Source: Paenibacillus paridis | GTDB taxonomy: Bacteria > Bacillota > Bacilli > Paenibacillales > Paenibacillaceae | Assembly: GCF_006345825.1 (NCBI RefSeq) | Contig: NZ_VCIX01000082.1 | Span: forward strand, 186,001-250,000 | Direction: 5' to 3' | DNA length: 64,000 nt | In this document: positions 54,895 to 63,386 of the stretch, piece by piece | Layout: the number at the start of each line of letters is the position of its first letter | Numbering within the stretch: the first letter of the stretch is position 1 | Program-made: the position numbers and the translations under genes | Notes under the pieces: model-generated | Told to the model about the DNA's origin: nothing | Databases searched by the model: none | The model's input: only the letters and a program-made list of their open reading frames with translations

Positions 54895-56487
54895 TTAGCT
54901 GTTTTCCGCTTTCCAAGCATCGAACTGCTTTTGGGCTTCGGCCAAAATTTTATCCATGCCGGCAGCGTTCATCCGCTGCTGCAGCTCCGTGTAATACTTC
55001 TCGAAGTCCGGCATTGAGCCGGTTGTCAGAATCGGGGTCGATTCCTTCTGGAGGGCACTGACCTGTGCGATTTCATTCTTCACCGGCTCGGAGTTGAAGA
55101 TGAACCCGAGAATGCCTGACGGTTTCCCGTTATCGTTGTTGGCCTTCATCGCTTCCAGTGCGGCCGTGGAGTTCCAGTTCGAATCCCATTGATCCCACAG
55201 TGGCCCAAGCCAGTTGTGCCAAATCGCCCATGTTTGTTCCGATCCGCTTGTCGCCTCGATCGTCGGATTGTCTTCCTTCACGTTGCCAGTCTTGACGGTG
55301 TAGTTCTTGCCTTCAACCCCGTAAGCCAGCGTATTAAGCAGGTACTTGTCGCCCCAGATCAAATTGAGCAGCATCATTGCCCTTTCCGGATTTTTGGAGG
55401 TGGCGCTGATAGCCGAAGCGGCGGACGTCATCGAGTTCGTCGAGATCGTCGGGTAACCGGACATCGTCTCCACCGTTGGGAAGCCGTACGTAGCCGTCGA
55501 TTTCGACCCGTCCTCGGTGTAGCCGCCCGAATCCCGCATAACGGCATATTTACCCGATTTGGCTTCAGCCAGATAATCTGTCTTTATGGCGGCATCCTTG
55601 GCGATGTAGCCTTTCTTGTAGAAATCGTTGATTGTTCTGTAGTTTTCCTTGTTCTGAGGAACATCGAGAATTTTAACGATGCTTCCGTCCAGCTCGCTGT
55701 ACGAAATGCCTGGCGTAATCGTTGTGTAGTCGTACAGGGTAATGCCGGAAGCCGTTCCGTTGGCCGTAGCCAATAGCGGAATCATGTCCGGCTCGTTCTT
55801 CTTGATCTCGGCCAGGAACGGCTCCAGATCCTGAATGCTCTTGACGCTCTTATAGTCGAAGCCGTACTTCTCGACGATATCTTTCTTGAAGACGTGCGCA
55901 CCAGCAGGTGAATACGGCGTCTGAGCGGGAATAGCCATGATTTTCCCTTTGTAGGTAACCGCTTTCCAGGCGCGTGGGTCGACCTTCGCCAAAATGTTCT
56001 GCCCGTACTTCTGCAGCAGATCATCAAGCGGCATGAAGGCGCCCTTCTGCACGTTGTCGTTGATCCGGTTGGACGCAAAGGTGGTAAATACAAGGTCATA
56101 AGGCTCGCCAGCAGCCGAGATGAGCTTCATCTTGTCTTCCCAGCCGGCGTTGTCAATGAGATTGAGATGCAGACTAGCGTTTAGCTGTTCCTTAATGATT
56201 TTGTTCGCTTCCGTTTCGACCGCTTCCTGATCCTTCATGTTGTCGATCGGCTTTGGCATGTACCAACTAAGCTTCACAAACTCTTCGGTCCCTTTGCCGG
56301 CCTCTCCCTCGGGTGATGCGGACGGCGAGGCGGCTTGCGTAGCCGGCTCCGTTGGCGCGGGACTGCCGCTTGGGCTGGAGCCCCCCTCTTCCTTCGAACT
56401 GCAGCCGACGACGATCAACATTGCGGCCATAATTGCGGACGTTCCCGTTACAAGCCATTTCGATCCCTTTTTCTTTCTTAGACTCAC
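54895..56487 (-). CDS. Lipoprotein solute-binding protein, LplA/YtcQ type
   Basis: A 530-residue binding protein of the long type that pairs with LplB/YtcP permeases. The signal ends in VVGC with Cys29, followed by a Ser/Pro/Ala/Glu-rich tether of about 40 residues. The mature part has FVKLSWYMPKPIDNMKDQE, GEPYDLVFTTFASN, YKGKIMAIPAQTPYS and GYPTISTNSMTSAASAIS. The GTG start follows GGAGG by eight bases. The order of permease, permease, binding protein is typical for this class. Confidence 0.92.
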   Translation of the reverse strand: MSLRKKKGSKWLVTGTSAIMAAMLIVVGCSSKEEGGSSPSGSPAPTEPATQAASPSASPEGEAGKGTEEFVKLSWYMPKPIDNMKDQEAVETEANKIIKEQLNASLHLNLIDNAGWEDKMKLISAAGEPYDLVFTTFASNRINDNVQKGAFMPLDDLLQKYGQNILAKVDPRAWKAVTYKGKIMAIPAQTPYSPAGAHVFKKDIVEKYGFDYKSVKSIQDLEPFLAEIKKNEPDMIPLLATANGTASGITLYDYTTITPGISYSELDGSIVKILDVPQNKENYRTINDFYKKGYIAKDAAIKTDYLAEAKSGKYAVMRDSGGYTEDGSKSTATYGFPTVETMSGYPTISTNSMTSAASAISATSKNPERAMMLLNLIWGDKYLLNTLAYGVEGKNYTVKTGNVKEDNPTIEATSGSEQTWAIWHNWLGPLWDQWDSNWNSTAALEAMKANNDNGKPSGILGFIFNSEPVKNEIAQVSALQKESTPILTTGSMPDFEKYYTELQQRMNAAGMDKILAEAQKQFDAWKAENS

Positions 56488-56563
56488 CTGGAATGCCTCC
56501 CTTAGTTTAGTGCTTAATCTATAATTAACAACCGCAAGCGGACAAGCCTTATGGTTGTAATTA

Positions 56564-57472
56564 TCACCCTTTAACCGACCCGACCGTCAAGCCTTGCACA
56601 AAATATTTCTGGAACAATGGGAATACGAGCAGCATCGGCCCCGCGGCCAAAATGCACATCGCCATTCTGGCGCTCAAGGAAGGGACCATCATACCTGGCT
56701 TTACCAGTCCATATTCAATGGCTTCCGCCGAATTCAAATACTCCATGTTTTTCAGGACGCGGATGAGCAAGTACTGCAGCTTAATCAGATGGTCTTGTTC
56801 GACGTAGAGCAGGGTCAGCCACCAGTCGTTCCAATATTGCAAGGCGAAGAACAGCCCCAAAGTCGCGAGTGCTGGCTTGGAGATCGGGAGGACGATCTGC
56901 GCAAAAATTCGCAGCTCGCTTGCCCCGTCGATTTTGGCCGACTCGATGAGCGCCTCTGGAATCGTTTGCAAGAACCCCTTCATCAGCATCACGAACCATC
57001 CGCTAATTAAGTAAGGCAGAATGAGCGCAAGCAAATTATTTTTCAGACCCAGCCACTTGACCATCAGAATGTAGGAGGGCACCATGCCGCCGTGAAAGAG
57101 CATCGTGAAGAAAATGAAGAAAGCGAGAAACGACCGCAGTCGGTAATCCTTGCGTGAGATCGCATATGCATAGGTGGTTGTCACCCACATCCCGACGAGC
57201 GAGCCGATAACCGTTGTCAGAATCGTAACGAAATACGAGCGTAACAGCATCGCAGGATCGTGTAGAATGACGCGATAGGCATCAAGCGTGAAGTTCTTCG
57301 GAATGATAGAGTAGCCGAACTTCACAATGTCGCTCTCACTCTGTACCGAGGTCCCGATAATGACCAGGAACGGGAAGATGCAAGCGGCGCACAAGACAAT
57401 AAAAATCAGATGAATGAACAGCTTACCGGTAGTTACCCTTCGTTCAGTGAGCGTCGTCGAATGTGTTTTCAT
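56564..57472 (-). CDS. ABC transporter permease, YtcP/LplC type
   Basis: A 302-residue permease with six segments and EAA loop ESAKIDGASEL near residue 195. ATG 57472 is chosen because it lies 16 bases after the LplB-type stop with AAGGGGA upstream; the longer frame to 57541 would overlap that gene by 53 bases. The C-terminus FVQGLTVGSVKG is typical of YtcP proteins. Confidence 0.92.
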   Translation of the reverse strand: MKTHSTTLTERRVTTGKLFIHLIFIVLCAACIFPFLVIIGTSVQSESDIVKFGYSIIPKNFTLDAYRVILHDPAMLLRSYFVTILTTVIGSLVGMWVTTTYAYAISRKDYRLRSFLAFFIFFTMLFHGGMVPSYILMVKWLGLKNNLLALILPYLISGWFVMLMKGFLQTIPEALIESAKIDGASELRIFAQIVLPISKPALATLGLFFALQYWNDWWLTLLYVEQDHLIKLQYLLIRVLKNMEYLNSAEAIEYGLVKPGMMVPSLSARMAMCILAAGPMLLVFPLFQKYFVQGLTVGSVKG

Positions 57473-57488
57473 CGTTCTTTCAGTCCCC

Positions 57489-58391
57489 TTAGAAAAGAGA
57501 GTTTTCTGGATTGATCTTTTTGACAATGGTATTGGTAGCAAGCACCAGGCAGAAGCCGACGATGGATTGGAAGAAGCCGGCTGCCGAAGCCATCCCGATA
57601 TCGCCTAGGTCGACCAGGGACCGATAGACGAACGTGTCGATGACATCCGTGGTGCTGTAGAGCAAGGAAGAATTCAGCGTCACATTGTAGAACAGACCAA
57701 AATCGCTGTAACAGATGCTGCCGATCTGCAAAATGACCAGCATGACGATCATTGGCTTAATGATCGGCACCGAGATGGAGAAGGCCTGCCTAAGCTTGCT
57801 GGCTCCATCGATCTTGGCCGCATCGTAATATTCCGAATCGATGCCCATCAACGCCGCATAATAGATGACGGAGCTGTATCCGAGCCCCTTCCACACGGCT
57901 GCGACCACAATAATATAAGGCCAATATTTCGGATCGCTATACCATAGGATCGGCTCCTCGCCCATGGAGACCAGCAAGCGATTGATGACGCCATATTCCA
58001 TATCGAACAGCGAGCGGAACGCAAAACCTGCCACGACCCAGGAGATAAAGTAGGGAATGAACAGGATCGTTTGATAGGCCTTCACGAAGCGACGGCTCAA
58101 TTCGTACAGCAGCAGCGCAACGATTACTGAGAGCGTCGTGCCAAGTACAATGAAGGTCAGATTGTAGAGCAGCGTGTTCCTCAATACGCGGTAAAGGACA
58201 TCGCCGCTGAACAGGAAACCGAAGTTTTCGAATCCGACTGAGGGGCTGTTCCAGATGCCAAGATTATAGCGGTAGGATTTGAAGGGCAGCAGCAACCCGT
58301 AAAGCGGCACATAATTAAAAACAATGATGAGCAAGAAGCCCGGCAGTGCCAACATGGACAAGCCGGCATTTTTCCGGATACTTTTAAGCAT
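57489..58391 (-). CDS. ABC transporter permease, LplB type
   Basis: A 300-residue permease with six segments and EAA loop DAAKIDGASKL near residue 200; Asp instead of the first Glu is common in this group. GGAAGTGAGGA precedes the ATG. It is the first gene of the transporter part, 223 bases after the AraC regulator gene and its terminator. Confidence 0.92.
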   Translation of the reverse strand: MLKSIRKNAGLSMLALPGFLLIIVFNYVPLYGLLLPFKSYRYNLGIWNSPSVGFENFGFLFSGDVLYRVLRNTLLYNLTFIVLGTTLSVIVALLLYELSRRFVKAYQTILFIPYFISWVVAGFAFRSLFDMEYGVINRLLVSMGEEPILWYSDPKYWPYIIVVAAVWKGLGYSSVIYYAALMGIDSEYYDAAKIDGASKLRQAFSISVPIIKPMIVMLVILQIGSICYSDFGLFYNVTLNSSLLYSTTDVIDTFVYRSLVDLGDIGMASAAGFFQSIVGFCLVLATNTIVKKINPENSLF

Positions 58392-58553
58392 TCATTCCTC
58401 ACTTCCTTTTCCGTGTTGCGTCTGACAAGCGATAACCTCACTGTAGGCCAGGAAAGTAGAATTGTATATTTTAAATCCGGTAATATCCTGCAAAAAAGCG
58501 TCGCTGGAGCTTCAATTGCAGCATTTGCACCATTTATAAGGCCGTTACAGCAG

Positions 58554-58596
58554 CAAAAAACCGGAGCTCAGCGCAGCAGCGCCGAAACTCCGGTTC
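58554..58596 (-). terminator. Terminator after the membrane AraC regulator
   Basis: On the minus strand AACCGGAG and CTCCGGTT flank a GC-rich inner loop and run into TTTTTT. This separates the regulator from the transporter genes, which must have their own promoter in 58392-58553. Confidence 0.85.
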
Positions 58597-58614
58597 GATC
58601 TTCTCGAAGCCGAA

Positions 58615-60951
58615 CTATATGAATTTATTGACGTTCCTTTGCAAGGCGTATTCCTTCGGCGTCACCTTGTATTTCTTCTTGAACAGGCTGAAAAAATACG
58701 TTTCGTTCGTAAAACCCACACGCTGCACGACCTCGTAGACGCTCAAATCCTCCTGGATCAGGAGCTCCGCCGCTTTAGTCAGCCTCACGCCGTTAATGAG
58801 ATCCGGAATCGACAGCTGCGTCGCTTCCTTGTACATTTTGCTCAGGCTGCGGGAGGAAATCTTCATAATGGAAGCGATCGCGGGTAAGCTCAGGGAGGAA
58901 TCTCGATAGTTCTTATGAACATATTCCGTGACCGCGTCGACGAGAAAATAGTTCAGCGATTCCGCATTGCCGACCGTTTCCTTGTTGATGGAATCCTGCA
59001 GTCCCTCCCGGACGATCCGATGGATTTCGGCCATCGTCTCCTTCTCCAAAATGTGGCGGCCAATCGAGGCGATCTGCAGCGCAGGTGCGGCGGGCGCCTT
59101 CGCTTCCTCCAGCGCTTTGATCGCCGCGTCGACCAGCCGAATGATCGAGACAAGAGCATTGTGATAGTTCAGCTTCTCCATCTCTCCGAATAAATTCGCC
59201 AGAACCTCCTTCATAGCGGCAACGTTGCCCGACTTGATCGTCTCCGCGAGCCAGTCTTCCAATTCCTTTGAATAGCCGGCTCTTTTATTCTCTGCGTTCT
59301 TGCGAATGCGTGCGTTCGTAATGATGGAGCCGTGTCCGAGCTGAAGCCGGTACATCGCCTGGTCCTGCGCTTGATTATACAGCGCATGCAAGCCGCTCAG
59401 CGAATCTGCCGGGTCGCTGAGCGAAGTCGTGAACGTTACCTTGAAGTAACGGCTGAATACATCCTGCGCCTCGGTTAGTAGCGTCACCAGTTCAACCGGT
59501 CCGGACGCGTCCCGCTCCGGAAGACCGACGATCAGCAGCACGTGGTCCTCCTTCATATCAATTCCTTCGTTCGGATATTTCCGGGCGACGAGTTCAGAGG
59601 CTATATTAATCAGCGCAAACCGAAAGGTAGCCTTATCCTTGGCGCTGTAGGCTTGCTGGAATTCCTTGTAGCTGTCGATTTTCAATAAGCATACCGCGTA
59701 AGAACCTTCCACAGGCAATGAAATCCTCATTTCCTTGAACAAAGCCGCTAGCTCTGTGCGCGTTATATTGAATCGTTCGTCCAGCAGCCGGCTTAGCCAA
59801 TAATGCCGCATTACATCCTTGTATTCGTCCTTCTCCTTGTAGAAGAGATCGAGCTCCTCCATCGACTGCCGGTAGACGCTGTTCAAATAGGAGATTTCGT
59901 CGATGACCTCGTCATCGCCCGAGCGGCGCGGCCGATCCATGCGGATTGAATTCACGAGATTGCCGAACGGCCGATAAATTTTGCGGGAGATTAGAATAGA
60001 TACGACAAGTGCCAGAAGCAAGGCAATCAACGTAATGAAAATAATGCTGGTCCGCAGTTTGACGATATATTGATACACTTCGGGTACGGGCTGTATCTTT
60101 AACAGCGTCATTCCGGCGCTCCCGACATTCGAATACGTGATGAGGTAAGGCGCGCCGCCGCGCTCGCCCTCGAAAAAGCCGTCCGGATCGGTGTCCGGAT
60201 GGGCGCTTCTGTAAGCCGACAATTGGGCTTTTGCCCATTCCATAATTTCATAATCACCCGTGCCGTCGTTCAGATACTCTCCGAATTGGTCCAGGATGAA
60301 GATGCCGTCGCCCTTGCGCTTGTCGATCATATTGATTTGGGCGATGTTATTCAGCAGCCATTCCGACCTGACGTTGACAATAACGACCCCGTCCGGCTTC
60401 AGATCGTCGGGTGAAGTTTCATACATTAAATAGGAGAATACATGCTCAGGCCTCGTCTCGCTGTTCACGAGCTTCCTGATGTTGCGGAAGATCGGCTTCA
60501 TCTTTGGAGGCAGCTGATCCTTGCCGTACAGCGCGTCGAGCAATTCGTCATGAAAAAACACGGGGCTGCCCGCATTGTAGGTCTGGTCCAGATTCCGGTT
60601 ATAGATCGTAATGGAATGAATATACGGATTGGTCGAAGTGATCGAGCTGGTAACTTTATTCAAGCGGTTGGCCACGTCGACCATATTTTCCAGCTTCGCG
60701 TACATGACCGCGCTCACATCGCTGTTCAGATAAAGCGATTTGCACAGGTTGGCAATCGTCTCGTCCATAAACGCCATATTATATTTGACCTGATAAAGAA
60801 TCTTCTGATTGGAGGCGTACTCGTTCTTCACCAGCAGCTTCTGGGCGTTGATGTAGACGACCGTCGACAGCGCAACGATCAGGAGCAGAATCGCCACGCT
60901 TATCCATAGCACCATCTTCGTAAAATAAACCTTGATTCCAAATCGCTTCAT
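58615..60951 (-). CDS. Membrane-bound sensor regulator with AraC domain
   Basis: A 778-residue one-component regulator. Two membrane segments (residues about 12-33 and 292-312) enclose an extracellular Cache-like sensor domain. A cytoplasmic linker and central region follow, and the AraC helix-turn-helix pair lies at about 685-775 (SLPAIASIMKISSRSLSKMYK, YEVVQRVGFTNETYFFSLFK). These proteins regulate neighbouring LplB-type importers directly from the membrane without a kinase. GGGGGGAG precedes the ATG. It lies between the importer genes and the isomerase/oxidoreductase genes. Confidence 0.92.
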   Translation of the reverse strand: MKRFGIKVYFTKMVLWISVAILLLIVALSTVVYINAQKLLVKNEYASNQKILYQVKYNMAFMDETIANLCKSLYLNSDVSAVMYAKLENMVDVANRLNKVTSSITSTNPYIHSITIYNRNLDQTYNAGSPVFFHDELLDALYGKDQLPPKMKPIFRNIRKLVNSETRPEHVFSYLMYETSPDDLKPDGVVIVNVRSEWLLNNIAQINMIDKRKGDGIFILDQFGEYLNDGTGDYEIMEWAKAQLSAYRSAHPDTDPDGFFEGERGGAPYLITYSNVGSAGMTLLKIQPVPEVYQYIVKLRTSIIFITLIALLLALVVSILISRKIYRPFGNLVNSIRMDRPRRSGDDEVIDEISYLNSVYRQSMEELDLFYKEKDEYKDVMRHYWLSRLLDERFNITRTELAALFKEMRISLPVEGSYAVCLLKIDSYKEFQQAYSAKDKATFRFALINIASELVARKYPNEGIDMKEDHVLLIVGLPERDASGPVELVTLLTEAQDVFSRYFKVTFTTSLSDPADSLSGLHALYNQAQDQAMYRLQLGHGSIITNARIRKNAENKRAGYSKELEDWLAETIKSGNVAAMKEVLANLFGEMEKLNYHNALVSIIRLVDAAIKALEEAKAPAAPALQIASIGRHILEKETMAEIHRIVREGLQDSINKETVGNAESLNYFLVDAVTEYVHKNYRDSSLSLPAIASIMKISSRSLSKMYKEATQLSIPDLINGVRLTKAAELLIQEDLSVYEVVQRVGFTNETYFFSLFKKKYKVTPKEYALQRNVNKFI

Positions 60952-60994
60952 GCGGATATCTCCCCCCGGTTGCCGTCATGACCCAACAATGGCG

Positions 60995-61020
60995 AAAAGA
61001 CTGGCATGCGCCAGTCCTTC
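60995..61020 (-). terminator. Terminator after the isomerase gene
   Basis: GACTGGC, an ATGC tip and GCCAGTC, with TTTTC after it on the minus strand. It is short but well placed, nine bases past the isomerase stop. Confidence 0.7.
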
Positions 61021-61029
61021 GCGGATTTT

Positions 61030-61800
61030 TTACGCCCCGTGCTCCAACCGGTCCACCAGCTCGTACAGGTGCTCCAGGCTGTGCCCTACGCTGTCCAATG
61101 GGTCGCCCTCGCACATATCCTGTTCGACGACATACCATTCGACGCCGTTATTCTCGCCCCACAGGAGAAGCGGCGCGAAGTCGATAATGCCCGTCCCGAT
61201 TTCGGCATAGACGCCGCGCCCATCGCCGGACATATCCTTCAGATGAACCGTCGGCATACGGCCGCTGTACGGCACGATAAACGCCGCCGGATCGTATCCC
61301 GCTTTTTTTATCCAGTATACATCAATTTCCGCCAGCACGGCATTATCAGCGGTCGGCTCGATCAAGTAGGACAGTGCGTCCATTCCGCCGACGGTAGTCT
61401 CGAACTCGAAGGCATGGTTATGGAATCCGACCGTGAAGCCATCAGCCCGCAGCTCCGAAGCCGCCGCGTTCAGCTCAGCCCGCAACTTGATATACCCCTG
61501 CTCATTACGCCACTCGTGGGGTACGGATGGACAGATCAGACGTTTCGTCCCCAGCAGCGTCGCCTCGGCTTTGACATTCTCCGCATCAGAGCGGAGACGC
61601 TCGACGGAAATATGCATGCCCGCCACCTTCAATCCAGCTTCCCTCAACACTTCGGCAATCGTTTCTGCCGCAAAGCCGTGCAAACCTGCCGTTTCGACTC
61701 CGGCCCAGCCCATGCGGCCGAGCTTTCTTAGTGTCGCGGGAAAATCCTGCTCGCATTCCTTGCGCAGCGTGTACAGCTGAACAGCAAATTTGTGCTTCAA
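61030..61800 (-). CDS. Sugar phosphate isomerase/epimerase, xylose isomerase-like TIM barrel
   Basis: A 256-residue TIM-barrel protein of the AP-endonuclease-2/xylose-isomerase-like group. Metal and substrate residues of the family appear in VGFHNHAFEFE (near residue 152), AEIDVYWIKKAG (near residue 180), TVHLKDM (near 210) and WYVVEQDMCEG (near 235). The TTG start has AAGGAGG eight bases upstream. Such enzymes act with Gfo/Idh dehydrogenases in oxidative or epimerising sugar routes, as the neighbour suggests. Confidence 0.92.
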   Translation of the reverse strand: MKHKFAVQLYTLRKECEQDFPATLRKLGRMGWAGVETAGLHGFAAETIAEVLREAGLKVAGMHISVERLRSDAENVKAEATLLGTKRLICPSVPHEWRNEQGYIKLRAELNAAASELRADGFTVGFHNHAFEFETTVGGMDALSYLIEPTADNAVLAEIDVYWIKKAGYDPAAFIVPYSGRMPTVHLKDMSGDGRGVYAEIGTGIIDFAPLLLWGENNGVEWYVVEQDMCEGDPLDSVGHSLEHLYELVDRLEHGA

Positions 61801-61823
61801 TTTGCAGCCTCCTTCGATTATAT

Positions 61824-61946
61824 TTACCAGGCGGTTTCCAACTCGCCGCTAATATCGGACTCTCGTTCCAGCAGTTGCGCCGCGCCCTCCCGCTCGAACG
61901 GCAAGGAGCCACGCCCCCAAGCGACCTTTCGAGTCCACTCGGTCAT
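61824..61946 (-). CDS. Possible 40-residue ORF between the oxidoreductase and isomerase genes
   Basis: An ATG at 61946, four bases after the oxidoreductase stop, opens 40 codons ending in TAA at 61824, 23 bases before the isomerase start. The product is charged and Trp-containing (MTEWTRKVAWGRGSLPFERE). The close spacing on both sides suits translational coupling, but only AGGGAA immediately before the ATG could serve as ribosome site. No family is recognised; it may be a remnant. Confidence 0.3.
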   Translation of the reverse strand: MTEWTRKVAWGRGSLPFEREGAAQLLERESDISGELETAW

Positions 61947-61950
61947 TTCC

Positions 61951-63021
61951 CTATTTCATGGCTTTAATCATCATTTCGAATATTTTGAGATCCTGACCAT
62001 AATCTTCCGGCGTCGTCTTGGGGGGCAATCCGTTGGCGGCTACCTGATAGAAGTACTCCAACTCGCACGTATAAGCGTCCTTGTAGGTCGGACGGATTAC
62101 CGTTTCCTCCAATGCCTCTCCAATCGTCTCGCGAATGTGAAGCGTCGTCGGCAATTGCCGCAGATACGGGGTATCGTATTGTACAAGCACCGATTTGCTT
62201 TCCCCAAATACCTCAATGTGGGCATCGAACCTCCCTTGTCGATCCATGCCTGTCTCGAACAGCACGTTATATCCGTCGAACTCGAGAATCGCGGTTTTGA
62301 ATCGGCCGCCCTGCGTCGCTGCAGCCGCCTTCACGCTGCGGGGGACGCCGAGCATCTCGCGCATGGCGGATATATCATGGCTGTTCAAGCCCAGCAAGAG
62401 AGCGTACGAGGCATACTCCTCTGCGGAAGCCTCACCGACGGCTTCCTTCATAAGCCGGACATGCCTTTCCTTGCGATCCTGTGCTGCCTCGGCAGGAATA
62501 TCGTCGAAGCGGTAAGCATGGATCCCCGACTGTCCCGTGAAGAAAGCGTTAGGCCCGATGATGCCGCGCACCCGTGCGTAATTGATCGGCCCCAGCCCCC
62601 GGACTTCTTCCAAGGCCCGCAGGTAAGCCGGCGCAAACCTTCTCATATAGCCGACCATGACCTGAGCGTCCGAGGCATCCCGCTCCCGAATGATTTCGTG
62701 AACTTCGGCTTCAGTCATGCACATCGGCTTTTCGACGAACACATGAATGTTTCTTCGCAGCGCCGCAACGACGCATTCGGTATGGTATTCCATATTATTC
62801 AATACTAGGACGGCATCGAGCTCTGCCCATTTCAGCATCTCTTCGGCGCTCGTATACAAATTCGTAACCCGATACTTCTCTCCCATCTTGGCGAGCAACT
62901 GCTGCGAAATATCACAGAATGCAGCGAGCTCGTAAAGCTCTGGCAACGATTCCAGAATCGGCAAATGAATAAGCTGGGCAACTTCCCCAACTCCGATGAT
63001 TCCAACTTTCAATTTGGTCAT
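61951..63021 (-). CDS. Gfo/Idh/MocA family NAD(P)-dependent oxidoreductase
   Basis: A 356-residue dehydrogenase. The Rossmann fold begins at residue 5 with VGIIGVGEVAQLIHLPIL. The family motif FVEKPMCMTEAE lies near residue 94, with the catalytic-type lysine. The C-terminal domain has the usual alpha/beta sheet (NSHDISAMREMLGVP near residue 213). Members oxidise or reduce sugars, inositols or sugar acids. It probably works with the adjacent isomerase on the sugar released by this locus. Confidence 0.93.
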   Translation of the reverse strand: MTKLKVGIIGVGEVAQLIHLPILESLPELYELAAFCDISQQLLAKMGEKYRVTNLYTSAEEMLKWAELDAVLVLNNMEYHTECVVAALRRNIHVFVEKPMCMTEAEVHEIIRERDASDAQVMVGYMRRFAPAYLRALEEVRGLGPINYARVRGIIGPNAFFTGQSGIHAYRFDDIPAEAAQDRKERHVRLMKEAVGEASAEEYASYALLLGLNSHDISAMREMLGVPRSVKAAAATQGGRFKTAILEFDGYNVLFETGMDRQGRFDAHIEVFGESKSVLVQYDTPYLRQLPTTLHIRETIGEALEETVIRPTYKDAYTCELEYFYQVAANGLPPKTTPEDYGQDLKIFEMMIKAMK

Positions 63022-63045
63022 CCTGTGTTCCCCTTTAGTTTAGTC

Positions 63046-63061
63046 ATTCTTCCGGAAGAAT
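63046..63061. promoter_or_regulatory. Perfect 16-base palindrome upstream of the oxidoreductase gene
   Basis: ATTCTTCCGGAAGAAT is its own complement and ends 25 bases before the ATG at 63021. It could be an operator; without a loop or T run it is a poor terminator. No other copy was noticed. Confidence 0.35.
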
Positions 63062-63263
63062 AGGGCAGGCCTGATCGCTAGCGCCAACCCTACTCCGTCC
63101 ATTCCGGCAACCCCAGTTTAACTGCCGCACTCCAGGGGTGTACACTTCAATTTAAGTCTTTTCCTACGATTAAAGGCTGAAGGTCGCAAAAACGAGGAAT
63201 AAACCTTGTTTAAGCACGCGAATTATTGCATGATCGGGGAAATGCGGTATATGGTTTCTGAAC

Positions 63264-63303
63264 AAAAACAGCCATGGATGCAAATGCATTAATCCATGGC
63301 TGC
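63264..63303 (-). terminator. Terminator after the PrsA-like gene
   Basis: On the minus strand AGCCATGGAT and ATCCATGGCT pair around an A/T-rich loop and are followed by GTTTTTG. It lies 84 bases past the stop of the foldase gene. Confidence 0.8.
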
Positions 63304-63386
63304 CGCTATTTTTTAAAAATATAGCACGTCTGAAAGAACCTCTTTTACAATTATTTCTCAAGGGAAAAATCGTACCCTTAGTCCAG

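Larger units (their letters stand above)
63022..63386. other. Intergenic region upstream of the oxidoreductase
   Basis: A 365-base gap. It contains a perfect palindrome at 63046-63061 and the terminator of the foldase gene at 63264-63303. The remainder (63062-63263) shows no gene or clear promoter. Confidence 0.6.

Noticed and set aside
61792..62808. Plus-strand frame of 338 codons opposite the oxidoreductase
   Set aside because: Antisense to a clear Gfo/Idh gene with intact motifs; no family resemblance and no start signals.
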